Positions 25,448 through 34,865 of a DNA stretch of 50,460 nt are shown here, piece by piece. Position 1 is the stretch's first letter. Each line of letters begins with the position of its first letter. The notes beneath the pieces were generated by a model. The model made no database searches. It saw nothing but the letters and a program-made list of their open reading frames with translations, and was not told the origin of the DNA. The position numbers and the translations under genes were made by a program. This DNA is from Streptomyces sp. NP-1717 (lineage in GTDB: Bacteria; Actinomycetota; Actinomycetes; Streptomycetales; Streptomycetaceae), in contig NZ_JAAPBF010000034.1 in NCBI RefSeq assembly GCF_022695985.1, positions 1 to 50,460 on the forward strand, read 5' to 3'.

Positions 25448-26557
25448 ATGACCGATCAGAGCAAGGGCGGCCGGATACGCGCGACAGGCACGCGCCGCAA
25501 GAAGCCGAGCACACGCCGTCGCGCCACGACCGCGGCCGCGTGGTCGGCCGCCGCCCTCGTCCTCGTCGGCGGATCCGGCCTCGGATACGCGTACATCAAG
25601 CTCAACGGCAACATCCAGGGCGTCGACATCAACGCCAGGCTCGGCACCGACCGCCCCGTGGACGTCGACAACGGATCGATGGACATCCTGCTCCTCGGCT
25701 CCGACTCGCGCTCCGGCGACAACGCCGAGTACGGCGCCGACGAGGGCGGCGCCCGTTCCGACACCGCGATGATCATGCACGTCGACGAAGGCCACAAGAG
25801 CGCCAGTGTCGTCTCCGTACCGCGCGACACCATCGTCGAACGCCCCGACTGCGAGGACGGTGACGGCGACAGGGCCGCCGGCGAGCGGCGGGCCATGTTC
25901 AACACCGCGTACGAGGTCGGCGGACCGGCCTGCGCGGTGAAGACCGTCGAGAAGATGTCCGGCATCCGCATGGACCACTACATCGAGGTCGACTTCACCG
26001 GGTTCAAGCAGCTCATCGACGAACTCGGCGGCGTGAGGATCACCACCACCGAGACCATCGACGACTCCAAGAGCCATCTGAATCTCGAACCCGGCACCCA
26101 CACCCTGGACGGCGAGCAGGCGCTCGGCCTCGTCAGGACGCGCAAGAGCGTCGGCGACGGCAGCGACCTCGGCCGCATCCAGCTCCAGCAGGCCTTCATC
26201 AAGGCGCTGATCACCCAGGTCAAGGACATCGGCCTGCTCAGCAGCCCCAAGAAGCTCTACGGCATCGGCGACACCGCGACCCGGGCGATCACCCCCGACT
26301 CCGAACTGGACACCGTCAAGGAACTCGCCGGGTTCGCCGGCGGCCTCAAGAGCCTCGGCGCCGAGGACGTCAACATGATCACGCTGCCCGTCCGGTACGA
26401 CCCGGCGGACCCGAACCGTGTCGTCCCCCTGGAGAAGGCGTCCGAGCAGGTCTGGGCGGCGCTGCGGGCGGACAGGCCGATCCCGGCGTCGGCGACGGAG
26501 GAGTCCGCGGGCGACAAGAGCGACGCGTCCGGCGTGGTCGCGGGCGGCGCGGAATAG
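25448..26557 (+). CDS. LytR-CpsA-Psr family cell-wall glycopolymer ligase
   Basis: The 369-residue membrane-anchored enzyme has a basic N-terminus, one membrane helix (about 29-50) and an extracytoplasmic LCP domain with MDILLLGSDSRSG, ARSDTAMIMHVD, VSVPRDTIVE and LVRTRKSVGDGSDLGRIQLQQ. The conserved Arg and Asp residues bind the polyprenyl pyrophosphate and metal. LCP proteins move teichoic-acid-like or other glycopolymers from lipid carrier to peptidoglycan. ATG 25448 follows CGAGGAG. The wecA-like gene at 30828 makes the type of lipid-linked sugar these enzymes use. A classic hairpin with four Ts ends the gene. Confidence 0.92.
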   Translation: MTDQSKGGRIRATGTRRKKPSTRRRATTAAAWSAAALVLVGGSGLGYAYIKLNGNIQGVDINARLGTDRPVDVDNGSMDILLLGSDSRSGDNAEYGADEGGARSDTAMIMHVDEGHKSASVVSVPRDTIVERPDCEDGDGDRAAGERRAMFNTAYEVGGPACAVKTVEKMSGIRMDHYIEVDFTGFKQLIDELGGVRITTTETIDDSKSHLNLEPGTHTLDGEQALGLVRTRKSVGDGSDLGRIQLQQAFIKALITQVKDIGLLSSPKKLYGIGDTATRAITPDSELDTVKELAGFAGGLKSLGAEDVNMITLPVRYDPADPNRVVPLEKASEQVWAALRADRPIPASATEESAGDKSDASGVVAGGAE

Positions 26558-26559
26558 AT

Positions 26560-26578
26560 CCGGGGACACCCCGGTTTT
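26560..26578 (+). terminator. LCP-gene terminator
   Basis: CCGGGG, loop ACA, CCCCGG, then TTTT, directly after the stop codon (26555-26557). It is one of the few sites here with a real T-run. Confidence 0.7.
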
Positions 26579-26692
26579 GGAGATACGGCCGGTCCTGGCA
26601 GACTGGATCGTCGGCCCCGGTTCACGTACGAGCATCCGCGCGTGCGACCCGGCGCCTTCCTCGCCTGGCGAGGATGTTCCCTAGGAGACACC

Positions 26693-26920
26693 TTGAAGCG
26701 CGACATCCACCCCACGTACGTCGAGACCCAGGTCAGCTGTACCTGCGGTGCGTCGTTCACCACTCGCAGCACGATCGAATCCGGCTCCGTCCGTGCCGAA
26801 ATCTGCTCCGAGTGCCACCCGTTCTACACGGGCAAGCAGAAGATCCTCGACACCGGTGGCCGCGTGGCCCGCTTCGAGGCCCGCTTCGGCAAGGCTGCCG
26901 CCGGCTCCGCCAACAAGTAG
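26693..26920 (+). CDS. rpmE: Ribosomal protein L31 (zinc-containing form)
   Basis: This 75-residue large-subunit protein has the four zinc-binding cysteines Cys16, Cys18, Cys38 and Cys41 (SCTCG and CSECH), so it is the C+ form; the cysteine-less form is expected elsewhere and is usually made under zinc shortage. TTG 26693 is the start, supported by AGGAG 5 nt upstream and by the family's MKRDIHP N-terminus. A large hairpin follows at 26931-26978. Confidence 0.97.
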   Translation: MKRDIHPTYVETQVSCTCGASFTTRSTIESGSVRAEICSECHPFYTGKQKILDTGGRVARFEARFGKAAAGSANK

Positions 26921-26930
26921 CGAGCCAACT

Positions 26931-26978
26931 GCGCCGGTTCTCGGTGCCCCTGCCCTGGGGCGCCGAGACCGGCGCTTT
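26931..26978 (+). terminator. Hairpin between rpmE and prfA
   Basis: Arms 26931-26950 and 26957-26975 pair over about 18 bp (GCGCCGG / CCGGCGC and CTCGG / CCGAG blocks) with one bulge and one mismatch, then TTTG. It would end or reduce rpmE transcription before prfA. Confidence 0.75.
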
Positions 26979-27035
26979 GCCGTCCCGCAGCACCTTCGCG
27001 CAGCACTTTTTCGTACGCAACCCAGGAGCCCCCGA

Positions 27036-28127
27036 ATGTTCGAGGCGGTCGAGGAACTGGTCGGCGAGCACGCCGACCTGGAGAAGAAGCTCGCCGACCC
27101 GTCGGTCCACGCGGACCAGGCGAACGCCCGCAAGCTCAACAAGCGGTACGCGGAACTGACCCCGATCATCGGGACCTACCGCTCCTGGAAGCAGACCGGG
27201 GAAGACATCGAGACGGCCCGCGAGTTCGCCGCCGACCCCACCGACGCGTCGGCCGGCGACTTCGCCGCCGAGGCCAAGGCGCTGGAGAAGCAGCGCGACG
27301 AACTCACCGAGAAGCTGCGGCTCCTGCTCGTCCCGCGCGACCCCAGCGACGACAAGGACGTCATCCTGGAGATCAAGGCGGGCGCGGGCGGCGACGAGTC
27401 GGCGCTGTTCGCCGGTGACCTCCTGCGGATGTATCTGCGTTACGCCGAGCGCGTGGGCTGGAAGACCGAGATCATCGACGCCACCGAGTCGGAGCTGGGC
27501 GGCTACAAGGACGTCCAGGTCGCGGTGAAGACCAAGGGCGGCAACGGGGCCACCGAGCCGGGACAGGGCGTCTGGGCGCGGCTCAAGTACGAGGGCGGGG
27601 TGCACCGTGTGCAGCGGGTGCCCTCCACCGAGTCGCAGGGCCGGATCCACACGTCGGCGGCCGGTGTGCTCGTGACGCCCGAGGCGGAGGAGGTCGACGT
27701 GGAAATCCACGCCAACGACCTGCGTATCGACGTCTACCGCTCGTCGGGCCCCGGCGGCCAGTCCGTCAACACGACCGACTCGGCCGTCCGGATCACGCAT
27801 CTGCCCACCGGAGTCGTCGCTTCCTGCCAGAACGAGAAGAGTCAGCTCCAGAACAAGGAGCAGGCCATGCGTATCCTGCGCTCGCGGCTTCTGGCCGCGG
27901 CACAGGAGGAGGCGGAGAGGAACGCGGCGGACGTCAGGCGCAGCCAGGTGCGTACCGTCGACCGGTCCGAGAAGATCCGTACGTACAACTTCCCGGAAAA
28001 CCGGATCTCGGACCACCGCGTCGGCTTCAAGGCGTACAACTTGGACCAGGTGCTCGACGGTGAGCTGGCGGCAGTGATCCAGGCCTGCGTCGACGCCGAC
28101 TCGGCGGCGAAGCTCGCGGCGGCCTGA
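27036..28127 (+). CDS. prfA: Peptide chain release factor 1
   Basis: The 363-residue factor ends translation at UAG and UAA. The GGQ motif (240-242, SGPGGQSVN) enters the peptidyl transferase centre. The codon-reading PxT tripeptide appears as PST in [10 protein letters not shown], where E. coli has PAT. A short extra loop with [11 protein letters not shown] precedes it. ATG 27036 has AGGAG upstream. The next gene, prmC, encodes the enzyme that methylates the GGQ glutamine (Gln242), a classic pairing. Confidence 0.97.
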   Translation: MFEAVEELVGEHADLEKKLADPSVHADQANARKLNKRYAELTPIIGTYRSWKQTGEDIETAREFAADPTDASAGDFAAEAKALEKQRDELTEKLRLLLVPRDPSDDKDVILEIKAGAGGDESALFAGDLLRMYLRYAERVGWKTEIIDATESELGGYKDVQVAVKTKGGNGATEPGQGVWARLKYEGGVHRVQRVPSTESQGRIHTSAAGVLVTPEAEEVDVEIHANDLRIDVYRSSGPGGQSVNTTDSAVRITHLPTGVVASCQNEKSQLQNKEQAMRILRSRLLAAAQEEAERNAADVRRSQVRTVDRSEKIRTYNFPENRISDHRVGFKAYNLDQVLDGELAAVIQACVDADSAAKLAAA

Positions 28128-28207
28128 GCCGCCCGCGCACCCGGCGCACCCGCGTCACTGCCTACCGATCACGACCCGTCCCCTTCTACGTCTCAGGAGG
28201 AACCAGC

Positions 28208-29113
28208 GTGCAGACACCTTCTGGGGGGCCGAGCGACCCTCAGCGGCTCCGCCGTGGGCCCGCCCCCCGCAGTCTGCTGCTCGCCGAGGTGGCCCAGGCC
28301 ACCCAGCGGCTGGCCGACGCGGGCGTGCCGTCGCCGCGGTTCGACGCGGAGGAACTCGCCGCGTTCGTGCACGGTGTGAAGCGCGGAGAGCTGCACAGCG
28401 TCGTGGACGAGGAGTTCGACGCCCGCTACTGGGAGACCGTCGCGCGCCGCGAGGCCCGCGAACCGCTCCAGCACATCACCGGGCGGGTGTTCTTCCGGTA
28501 TCTGGAACTCCAGGTCGGGCCAGGGGTGTTCGTGCCCCGGCCGGAGACCGAGTCCGTCGTCGGCTGGGCCATAGACGCGGTCCGCGCGATGGACGTCGTC
28601 GAGCCGCTGATCGTCGATCTCTGCTCGGGATCCGGCGCGATCGCGCTCGCCATGGCCCAGGAGGTGCCGCGCTCGCGTGTGCACGCCGTGGAGCTGTCCG
28701 AGGACGCCCTCACCTGGACGCGGAAGAACGCCGAGGGGTCCAGGGTCACCGTGCACCGCGGAGACGCCCTGACGGCCCTCCCGGACTTCGACGGCCAGGT
28801 CGACCTGGTCATCTCCAACCCGCCGTACATCCCGCTCACCGAGTGGGAGTACGTGGCGCCCGAGGCCCGTGACCACGACCCGGAGATGGCGCTCTTCTCC
28901 GGCGAGGACGGCCTCGACACGATCCGCGGGATCGAACGCACCGCGCACCGGCTGCTGCGGCCCGGCGGGCTCGTCGTCATCGAGCACGCGGACACCCAGG
29001 GCGGGCAGGTTCCGTGGATCTTCAGCGAGGAGGCCGGCTGGGCGGACGCGGCCGACCACCCGGACCTGAACAAGCGCCCCCGCTTCGCGACGGCGCGCAA
29101 GGCGATGCCGTGA
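28208..29113 (+). CDS. prmC: Release factor glutamine methyltransferase
   Basis: This 301-residue SAM-dependent enzyme methylates the GGQ glutamine of RF1 and RF2. It has an N-terminal helical substrate-binding domain, the RPETE loop (FVPRPETESVV), the SAM glycine motif DLCSGSGAIALA and the catalytic NPPY (204-207) in VISNPPYIPL. GTG 28208 has a strong AGGAGGA site 6 nt upstream. It lies 80 nt after prfA and is likely cotranscribed with it. Confidence 0.96.
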   Translation: MQTPSGGPSDPQRLRRGPAPRSLLLAEVAQATQRLADAGVPSPRFDAEELAAFVHGVKRGELHSVVDEEFDARYWETVARREAREPLQHITGRVFFRYLELQVGPGVFVPRPETESVVGWAIDAVRAMDVVEPLIVDLCSGSGAIALAMAQEVPRSRVHAVELSEDALTWTRKNAEGSRVTVHRGDALTALPDFDGQVDLVISNPPYIPLTEWEYVAPEARDHDPEMALFSGEDGLDTIRGIERTAHRLLRPGGLVVIEHADTQGGQVPWIFSEEAGWADAADHPDLNKRPRFATARKAMP

Positions 29114-29334
29114 CGGCCGGCACAGCGACGGCGGCGCCCCCCGGCGCCGTGACCTCAGCCTCCAGGCGCACCGCGAGTGATGCGAGTGAGCCGAAGGGGC
29201 GCGCGCCTGCCGAAAGGGAGAGCGCGCACAGGCCCCGAGGAACGAGGGGGCGAGCACGGTCGACCGTCGACAGGTGCTCAAGCGCCCCGGAGGCGAACCG
29301 AGCACTTCAAAAAACACAGATGGAGGGCCGTTAG

Positions 29335-29982
29335 ATGGCACGGCGATACGACTGCAACGACGCGACCGACCGTACGACCGGTCTGCGTGAAGCCGCGTCC
29401 GCCGTCCGCCGAGGCGAGCTCGTCGTCCTGCCCACGGACACCGTCTACGGGCTCGGCGCCGACGCCTTCAGCGCGGAGGCCGTCGCCGATCTCCTCGACG
29501 CCAAGGGCCGGGGCCGCAACATGCCCACGCCCGTGCTCATCGGCTCCCCGAACACCCTGCACGGCCTCGTCACGGACTTCTCGGAGCAGGCGTGGGAGCT
29601 GGTCGACGCGTTCTGGCCGGGCGCGCTCACGCTCGTCGCCAAGCACCAGCCCTCGCTCCAGTGGGACCTCGGCGACACCCGTGGCACCGTCGCGATCCGG
29701 ATGCCGCTGCACCCCGTCGCGATCGAGCTGCTGACCGAGGTCGGCCCGATGGCCGTCTCCAGCGCCAACCTGACGGGACACCCGGCGCCGGAGGACTGTG
29801 ACGCGGCGCAGGAGATGCTGGCGGACGCGGTGTCGGTCTACCTCGACGGCGGGAAGACGCCCGGCATCGTGCCGTCCTCGATCGTGGACGTGACGGGCAA
29901 GGTCCCGCTCCTGCTGCGCGCGGGCGCCGTGGACGCCGACGAGCTGCGCAAGGTCGTACCCGACCTCGAGGTGGCCAATTGA
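29335..29982 (+). CDS. tsaC: L-threonylcarbamoyladenylate synthase (YrdC/TsaC type)
   Basis: This 215-residue protein has the YrdC fold signature VVLPTDTVYGLGADAF, the conserved GRG and KxR-type residues near residue 60, AIRMPLHP and SSANLTG. It makes the threonylcarbamoyl-AMP used for the t6A37 tRNA modification, from threonine, bicarbonate and ATP. It has only the YrdC domain, not the Sua5 extension. ATG 29335 follows GGAGGG. Its stop overlaps the TTG of the next gene by four bases, so the two are coupled. Confidence 0.95.
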   Translation: MARRYDCNDATDRTTGLREAASAVRRGELVVLPTDTVYGLGADAFSAEAVADLLDAKGRGRNMPTPVLIGSPNTLHGLVTDFSEQAWELVDAFWPGALTLVAKHQPSLQWDLGDTRGTVAIRMPLHPVAIELLTEVGPMAVSSANLTGHPAPEDCDAAQEMLADAVSVYLDGGKTPGIVPSSIVDVTGKVPLLLRAGAVDADELRKVVPDLEVAN

Positions 29983-30620
29983 CCGCCCCTGAGGGGCGTG
30001 GCATAGCGGGACTCCCCGACACCTTCCGCATCCTCCACGTCAGTACCGGCAACGTGTGCCGCTCGCCCATCACCGAGCGGCTGAACCGCCATGCCCTGAG
30101 CGACCGCCTCGGCGAGCGGCTCATGGGCGGGCTCATCGTGGAGAGCGCGGGCACCTGGGGACACGAGGGGGCCTCGATGGAGGCCAACGCGGAGGCCGTC
30201 CTGGCGGATTTCGGCGCGGACCCGTCCGGCTTCGTCGGACGGGAGCTGCTGGACGAGCACGTGATCCGCGCGGACCTGGTGCTCACGGCGACGCGGGACC
30301 ACCGCGCGCAGGTCATCTCGATGGGGCACTCCGCGGGGCTGCGGACCTTCACGCTGAAGGAGTTCACGCGTCTCGTACGGGCCATAGACCCGGCGACGCT
30401 GCCCGACCCCCTCGACGAGGGCGTGGTCGAGCGCGCCCGTGCGCTGGTGCGTGCCGCCGCCGCGCTGCGCGGATGGCTTCTGGCCCCCAACGCGGAGGCG
30501 GACGAGGTCTACGACCCGTACGGGGCCCCGATCACCTTCTTCCGCTCCATCGGCGACGAGATCCACCAGGCGCTGGACCCGGTGGTGACGGCGCTCACGG
30601 GTGTGCCGACCCGGCACTGA
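29979..30620 (+). CDS. Low-molecular-weight protein-tyrosine-phosphatase homologue without the catalytic cysteine
   Basis: The 213-residue protein has the LMW-PTP fold: P-loop-like HVSTGNVCRSPITER, ESAGTWGHEG and a DP loop (LPDPLDEG). In active enzymes the P-loop reads C-x5-R with the first Cys as nucleophile; here that position is Ser22 (codon AGT), while Cys27 and Arg28 are kept. Classical catalysis is therefore not expected; it may bind phospho-ligands as a pseudophosphatase. It is longer than the usual 150-165 residues because of N- and C-terminal extensions. TTG 29979 overlaps the tsaC stop (TTGA), with GAGGTGG upstream. The wecA-like gene follows 207 nt later. Confidence 0.82.
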   Translation: MTAPEGRGIAGLPDTFRILHVSTGNVCRSPITERLNRHALSDRLGERLMGGLIVESAGTWGHEGASMEANAEAVLADFGADPSGFVGRELLDEHVIRADLVLTATRDHRAQVISMGHSAGLRTFTLKEFTRLVRAIDPATLPDPLDEGVVERARALVRAAAALRGWLLAPNAEADEVYDPYGAPITFFRSIGDEIHQALDPVVTALTGVPTRH

Positions 30621-30827
30621 TTCCCCGGGCCGCCCACCGCTCGCACACCGTTGAACAGCGGCGACGCACCGTGAGAAGTCCGGCGGAACGTACGGTGGGA
30701 CGAATTTGTGCAACCGTCGCGCCGCCGTGTATGTCCTTGACCATGTGGCTACGCGCATTCCAACAGTCGTCCTGTCGCGGGCTAGTGTGTGTGGCTCAGA
30801 TGGCCGGCGATTCCTGTGGGGCAGCCT

Positions 30828-32231
30828 GTGCGTGATTACCTGCTGACGCTCTGCGTGACGGCCGCGGTGACGTATCTCCTGACCGGTCCGGTGCGGAAGT
30901 TCGCCATCGCGATCGGCGCGATGCCCGCGATCCGCGCGCGAGACGTCCACCGCGAACCGACACCGCGTCTCGGCGGTATCGCCATGTTCTTCGGACTGTG
31001 CGCCGGACTGCTCGTGGCCAGCAACCTGCAGAATCTCGGCGGGGTCTTCGAGCGGTCGAACGAGCCGCGCGCGCTGCTGTCCGGGGCCGCGCTGATCTGG
31101 CTGATCGGTGTGCTGGACGACAAGTTCGAGATCGACGCCCTGATCAAGCTCGGCGGCCAGATGATCGCCGCCGGTGTGATGGTGATGCAGGGTCTGACGA
31201 TCCTGTGGATCCCGGTGCCCGGCGTCGGCACGGTCGCGCTGACCTCCTGGCAGGGCACGCTCCTCACCGTCGCGCTCGTCGTGATCACCATCAACGCGGT
31301 CAACTTCGTCGACGGACTCGACGGTCTGGCCTCCGGCATGGTGTGCATCGCCGCGGCGGCGTTCTTCCTGTACGCGTACCGGATCTGGTACGGGTACGGC
31401 ATCGAGGCCGCCGCCCCCGCCACCCTCTTCGCCGCGATCCTGATGGGCATGGGAGTCGGCTTCCTGCCGCACAACATGCATCCCGCCCGGATCTTCATGG
31501 GCGACTCGGGATCGATGCTGATCGGTCTGGTGCTCGCGACGGCCGCGATCTCCATCACGGGCCAGGTGGACCCGGACGCCCTGAAGATCTACGCCGACGG
31601 TTCGACCCGTGAGGCGACCCACGCCGCACTGCCGGTCTTCATCCCGCTGCTGCTGCCGCTGACGATCATCGCGATCCCGGTCGCCGACCTCGTCCTCGCG
31701 ATCGTGCGCCGCACGTGGAACGGACAGTCGCCGTTCGCCGCCGACCGCGGCCATCTCCACCACCGGCTGCTGGAGATCGGGCACTCGCACAGCAGGGCCG
31801 TCCTGATCATGTACTTCTGGTCGGCGCTGATCGCCTTCGGAGTGGTGCTGTACTCGGTCCACTCCTCGTCCACGATGTCCACGATGTGGATCGTGCTCGC
31901 GGTCGTCGCGCTGAGCGCCCTGGGGCTGCTGCTCCTGCTGCTGCCGCGCTTCACACCGCGTGCCCCGCGCTGGGCCGAGGCCGTCGTGCCGCCCCGCTAC
32001 CGGCGCCGCCGGCGCGCTGCCCGGGGGGAGTCGGACCAGCCCGCCCAGGAGTCGCCGGAGCCGGGGGAGAGCCGGCCGGGCGCCGGGTCACAGGTGCCTC
32101 AGGAGTCCCTCGCGGCCGACGACGTCACGGCCGACGAGCGGGCCCCGGTCCCGGCGGGCGTCAACGGGGCTACCGCCATCGGGCCGCGATCTCGTCTCTC
32201 CGACCGGCGCAAGGCCGATTCGGCATACTGA
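30828..32231 (+). CDS. wecA: MraY/WecA-family polyprenyl-phosphate GlcNAc-1-phosphate transferase
   Basis: This 467-residue polytopic membrane protein with about 10-11 helices starts lipid-linked glycan assembly by moving GlcNAc-1-P from UDP-GlcNAc to polyprenyl phosphate. Motifs are VLDDKFEID, NFVDGLDGLASG (catalytic Asp), HPARIFMGDSGSM and the HxH-type DRGHLHHRLLE loop that marks the WecA/TagO branch. The last 80 residues are a disordered, charged cytosolic tail. GTG 30828 begins just before the first helix and has GGGG 7 nt upstream. It probably supplies a cell-wall glycopolymer ligated by LCP enzymes such as the one at 25448. Confidence 0.92.
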   Translation: MRDYLLTLCVTAAVTYLLTGPVRKFAIAIGAMPAIRARDVHREPTPRLGGIAMFFGLCAGLLVASNLQNLGGVFERSNEPRALLSGAALIWLIGVLDDKFEIDALIKLGGQMIAAGVMVMQGLTILWIPVPGVGTVALTSWQGTLLTVALVVITINAVNFVDGLDGLASGMVCIAAAAFFLYAYRIWYGYGIEAAAPATLFAAILMGMGVGFLPHNMHPARIFMGDSGSMLIGLVLATAAISITGQVDPDALKIYADGSTREATHAALPVFIPLLLPLTIIAIPVADLVLAIVRRTWNGQSPFAADRGHLHHRLLEIGHSHSRAVLIMYFWSALIAFGVVLYSVHSSSTMSTMWIVLAVVALSALGLLLLLLPRFTPRAPRWAEAVVPPRYRRRRRAARGESDQPAQESPEPGESRPGAGSQVPQESLAADDVTADERAPVPAGVNGATAIGPRSRLSDRRKADSAY

Positions 32232-32324
32232 GAATTGCCTCATCATGCCCCATTACCAGACAAGGACATTCCGTGCCGGGCTCACACGCGCGGATTCGTC
32301 CTCATGTGTGACGGTCAGCACACG

Positions 32325-32434
32325 TTCATGGTAAAGACCTCATCAAATAGTTTGTGATACCGTTCACGAGACCCGGCGCCAGAGCCGAAGGACCGTAGTG
32401 CGACGGTCCGTTGGCCCGAGAATCCAACTCTCGG
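32325..32434 (+). promoter_or_regulatory. Candidate atp operon promoter and two tandem leader hairpins
   Basis: A possible -35 TTCATG (32325-32330) and -10 TAGTTT (32348-32353) are 17 bp apart. Downstream, GGACCGT / ACGGTCC (32390-32409) and CCGAGA / TCTCGG (32416-32434) form two adjacent stem-loops in what would be the 5' leader, about 60 nt before atpI. The promoter call is inferred from spacing only. Confidence 0.4.
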
Positions 32435-32496
32435 ACCGGGCCTACGCTCGTCCATGACGACACCATCTGCCCCACCCAGCTAGCGGAGCTGCCGCC

Positions 32497-32910
32497 ATGC
32501 CGACCAATGACGTCCGGACCCTTCTTCAAGCCGCCGTACCCACCGCCGCAGTCGGCGTTGTCGCGGCGGTGGTCAGTGGTGTGGTGGCCGGGGGGAAGGG
32601 CGCGCTGGGCGCCGCGGTGGCCTCGGTGGTGGTGATCGTCTTCATGGGGATCGGTCTCGTCGTGCTCCAGCGCACGGCCAAGTCACTGCCGCATCTCTTC
32701 CAGGCGATGGGCCTGCTGCTCTACACGACCCAAGTGCTGGCGCTCTTCGTCTTCATGGCCGCGTTCAAGGACACCTCCCTCTTCAACCCCAAGGCGTTCG
32801 CGCTGACGTTGGTGGTCGCGACGCTCGCCTGGATCGCCGCTCAGGCCCGTGCCCATATGAAGGCGAAGATTCTCTATGTGGAGCCGGAGAAGACGGGTAC
32901 GTCGGCGTGA
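32497..32910 (+). CDS. atpI: ATP synthase protein I
   Basis: This 137-residue protein with four membrane helices is the usual first gene of actinobacterial atp operons. AtpI is thought to help assemble the c-ring and may aid Mg2+ or Ca2+ uptake; it is not part of the final enzyme. Helices lie at about 12-32, 38-58, 72-93 and 100-118. ATG 32497 has GGAG about 10 nt upstream. The 230-nt gap to atpB has no gene. Confidence 0.88.
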   Translation: MPTNDVRTLLQAAVPTAAVGVVAAVVSGVVAGGKGALGAAVASVVVIVFMGIGLVVLQRTAKSLPHLFQAMGLLLYTTQVLALFVFMAAFKDTSLFNPKAFALTLVVATLAWIAAQARAHMKAKILYVEPEKTGTSA

Positions 32911-33141
32911 TAGGTAGGGGCGGGATAAGTGCGAGTTCGAGATCCTGCTATCGTCCGGTTCCAACTGCGGCATCGATGGCGCGGGCTCCCCAGCTGACGC
33001 CTGCTCTTACGACGCGAGGCTCGGAGCAGCCCGGTCGCCGTTCCCACATCCGAAACACCAGTCCAGTGCCGAATCGCGGCTTCCCGCCGCGCCGACACAA
33101 CGAGGTTGCCCTACCTATGCGCCATGTTGAAGGAGCCCGCG

Positions 33142-33963
33142 GTGAGTGCTGACCCGACGCAGGTGCTCGCCTTCGAGACCGACTGCCACATCTTCGACGG
33201 CTGTGGCTTCCCGGCCCCCGGCCTGCATTCGTTCCTGTTCAAGCCCCTCGTGGGCGACGGGGACGGCAGCTTTTACTTCAACAAGCCGATGCTGCTGGCA
33301 CTTCTCGGCTCGGTCGTCATCATCGGCTTCTTCTGGGCCGCCTTCCGCAAGCCGAAGGTTGTTCCCGGCAAGCTGCAGATGGTCGCCGAAGCGGGTTATG
33401 ACTTCGTCCGGCGCGGTGTCGTCTACGAGACTCTCGGCAAGCGAGAGGGCGAGAAGTACGTCCCGCTGATCGTCTCGCTGTTCTTCTTCGTCTGGATGAT
33501 GAACCTCTGGTCGATCATCCCCGTCGCCCAGTTCCCGGTGACGTCGATCATCGCCTACCCCATCGTCCTCGCACTCATCGTTTACGTACTGTGGGTCTCG
33601 CTGACCTTCAAGCGGCACGGATTCGTGGGTGCCTTCAAGAACTTCACCGGTTACGACAAGTCGCTCGGCGCGGTGCTCCCGCTGGCCATGCTGATCGAGT
33701 TCTTCTCGAACCTGCTGGTCCGGCCGTTCACCCACGCGGTGCGACTGTTCGCCAACATGTTCGCCGGTCACACCCTGCTGCTGCTCTTCACCATCGCGAG
33801 CTGGTACCTGCTCAACGGCATCGGCATCGCCTACGCGGGTGTGTCGTTCGTGATGGTCCTCGTGATGACGGCCTTCGAGCTGTTCATCCAGGCCCTTCAG
33901 GCGTACGTCTTCGTGCTGCTCAGCTGCACCTTCATCCAGGGCGCGCTCGCAGAGCACCACTGA
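33142..33963 (+). CDS. atpB: ATP synthase Fo subunit a
   Basis: This 273-residue membrane subunit forms the proton half-channels. The helix LLVRPFTHAVRLFANMFAGH carries the essential Arg next to the c-ring; ELFIQALQAYVFVLLSCTFI is the C-terminal channel helix. Three starts are possible in frame; GTG 33142 is chosen since AAGGAG lies 6 nt before it and the protein then begins MSADPTQVLAFE. ATG 33124 would add six residues. Confidence 0.95.
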   Translation: MSADPTQVLAFETDCHIFDGCGFPAPGLHSFLFKPLVGDGDGSFYFNKPMLLALLGSVVIIGFFWAAFRKPKVVPGKLQMVAEAGYDFVRRGVVYETLGKREGEKYVPLIVSLFFFVWMMNLWSIIPVAQFPVTSIIAYPIVLALIVYVLWVSLTFKRHGFVGAFKNFTGYDKSLGAVLPLAMLIEFFSNLLVRPFTHAVRLFANMFAGHTLLLLFTIASWYLLNGIGIAYAGVSFVMVLVMTAFELFIQALQAYVFVLLSCTFIQGALAEHH

Positions 33964-33983
33964 GTCCCCGCCCTGCCCCTTAG

Positions 33984-34265
<282 letters not shown>

Positions 34266-34307
34266 TCTTCTCGATCCGGTCAGCACCACTAGACGAAAGG
34301 CACTGAT

Positions 34308-34865
34308 GTGAACCCTCTGTTGGTTCAGCTCGCGGCCGAGGAGAAGCAGAACCCCCTCATCCCGCCGATTCCCGAGCTCGTCATCGGCCTGCTCGCTTTT
34401 GTCATCGTCTTCGGCCTGCTCGCGTGGAAGCTCCTCCCGAACATCAACAAGGTTCTGGACGAGCGCCGTGAGGCCATCGAGGGCGGCATGGAGAAGGCGG
34501 AGGCCGCCAAGACCGAAGCCGAAAGCGTCCTGGAGCAGTACAAGGCCCAGCTCGCCGAGGCGCGCCACGAGGCGGCTCGTCTCCGTCAGGAGGCGACCGA
34601 GCAGGGCGCCACCATCATCCAGGAGATGAAGGCGGAGGGGCAGCGGCAGCGTGAAGAGATCGTCGCCGCCGGCCACGCCCAGATCGAGGCGGACCGCAAG
34701 GCCGCGGCCTCGGCACTGCGCCAGGACGTGGGCAAGCTCGCCACCGACCTCGCCGGCAAGCTCGTCGGGGAGTCCCTGGAGGACAGCGCCCGCCAGAGCC
34801 GCACCATCGACCGCTTCCTCGACGAACTCGAGGACGGCGCGTCGAAGGCCGAGGCCGCACGATGA
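34308..34865 (+). CDS. atpF: ATP synthase Fo subunit b
   Basis: This 185-residue stator subunit has one membrane helix (about 24-44, ELVIGLLAFVIVFGLLAW) and a long Ala/Glu/Lys/Gln-rich coiled coil (about 50-165) that links Fo to the delta and alpha subunits. The start is GTG 34308; the ATG three bases earlier is followed at once by TGA. Its stop overlaps atpH by four bases (ATGA). Confidence 0.96.
   Translation: MNPLLVQLAAEEKQNPLIPPIPELVIGLLAFVIVFGLLAWKLLPNINKVLDERREAIEGGMEKAEAAKTEAESVLEQYKAQLAEARHEAARLRQEATEQGATIIQEMKAEGQRQREEIVAAGHAQIEADRKAAASALRQDVGKLATDLAGKLVGESLEDSARQSRTIDRFLDELEDGASKAEAAR

Noticed and set aside
33106..33141. Earlier starts for atpB
   Set aside because: GTG 33142 has AAGGAG at ideal spacing, and that site would lie inside the coding part if earlier starts were used.
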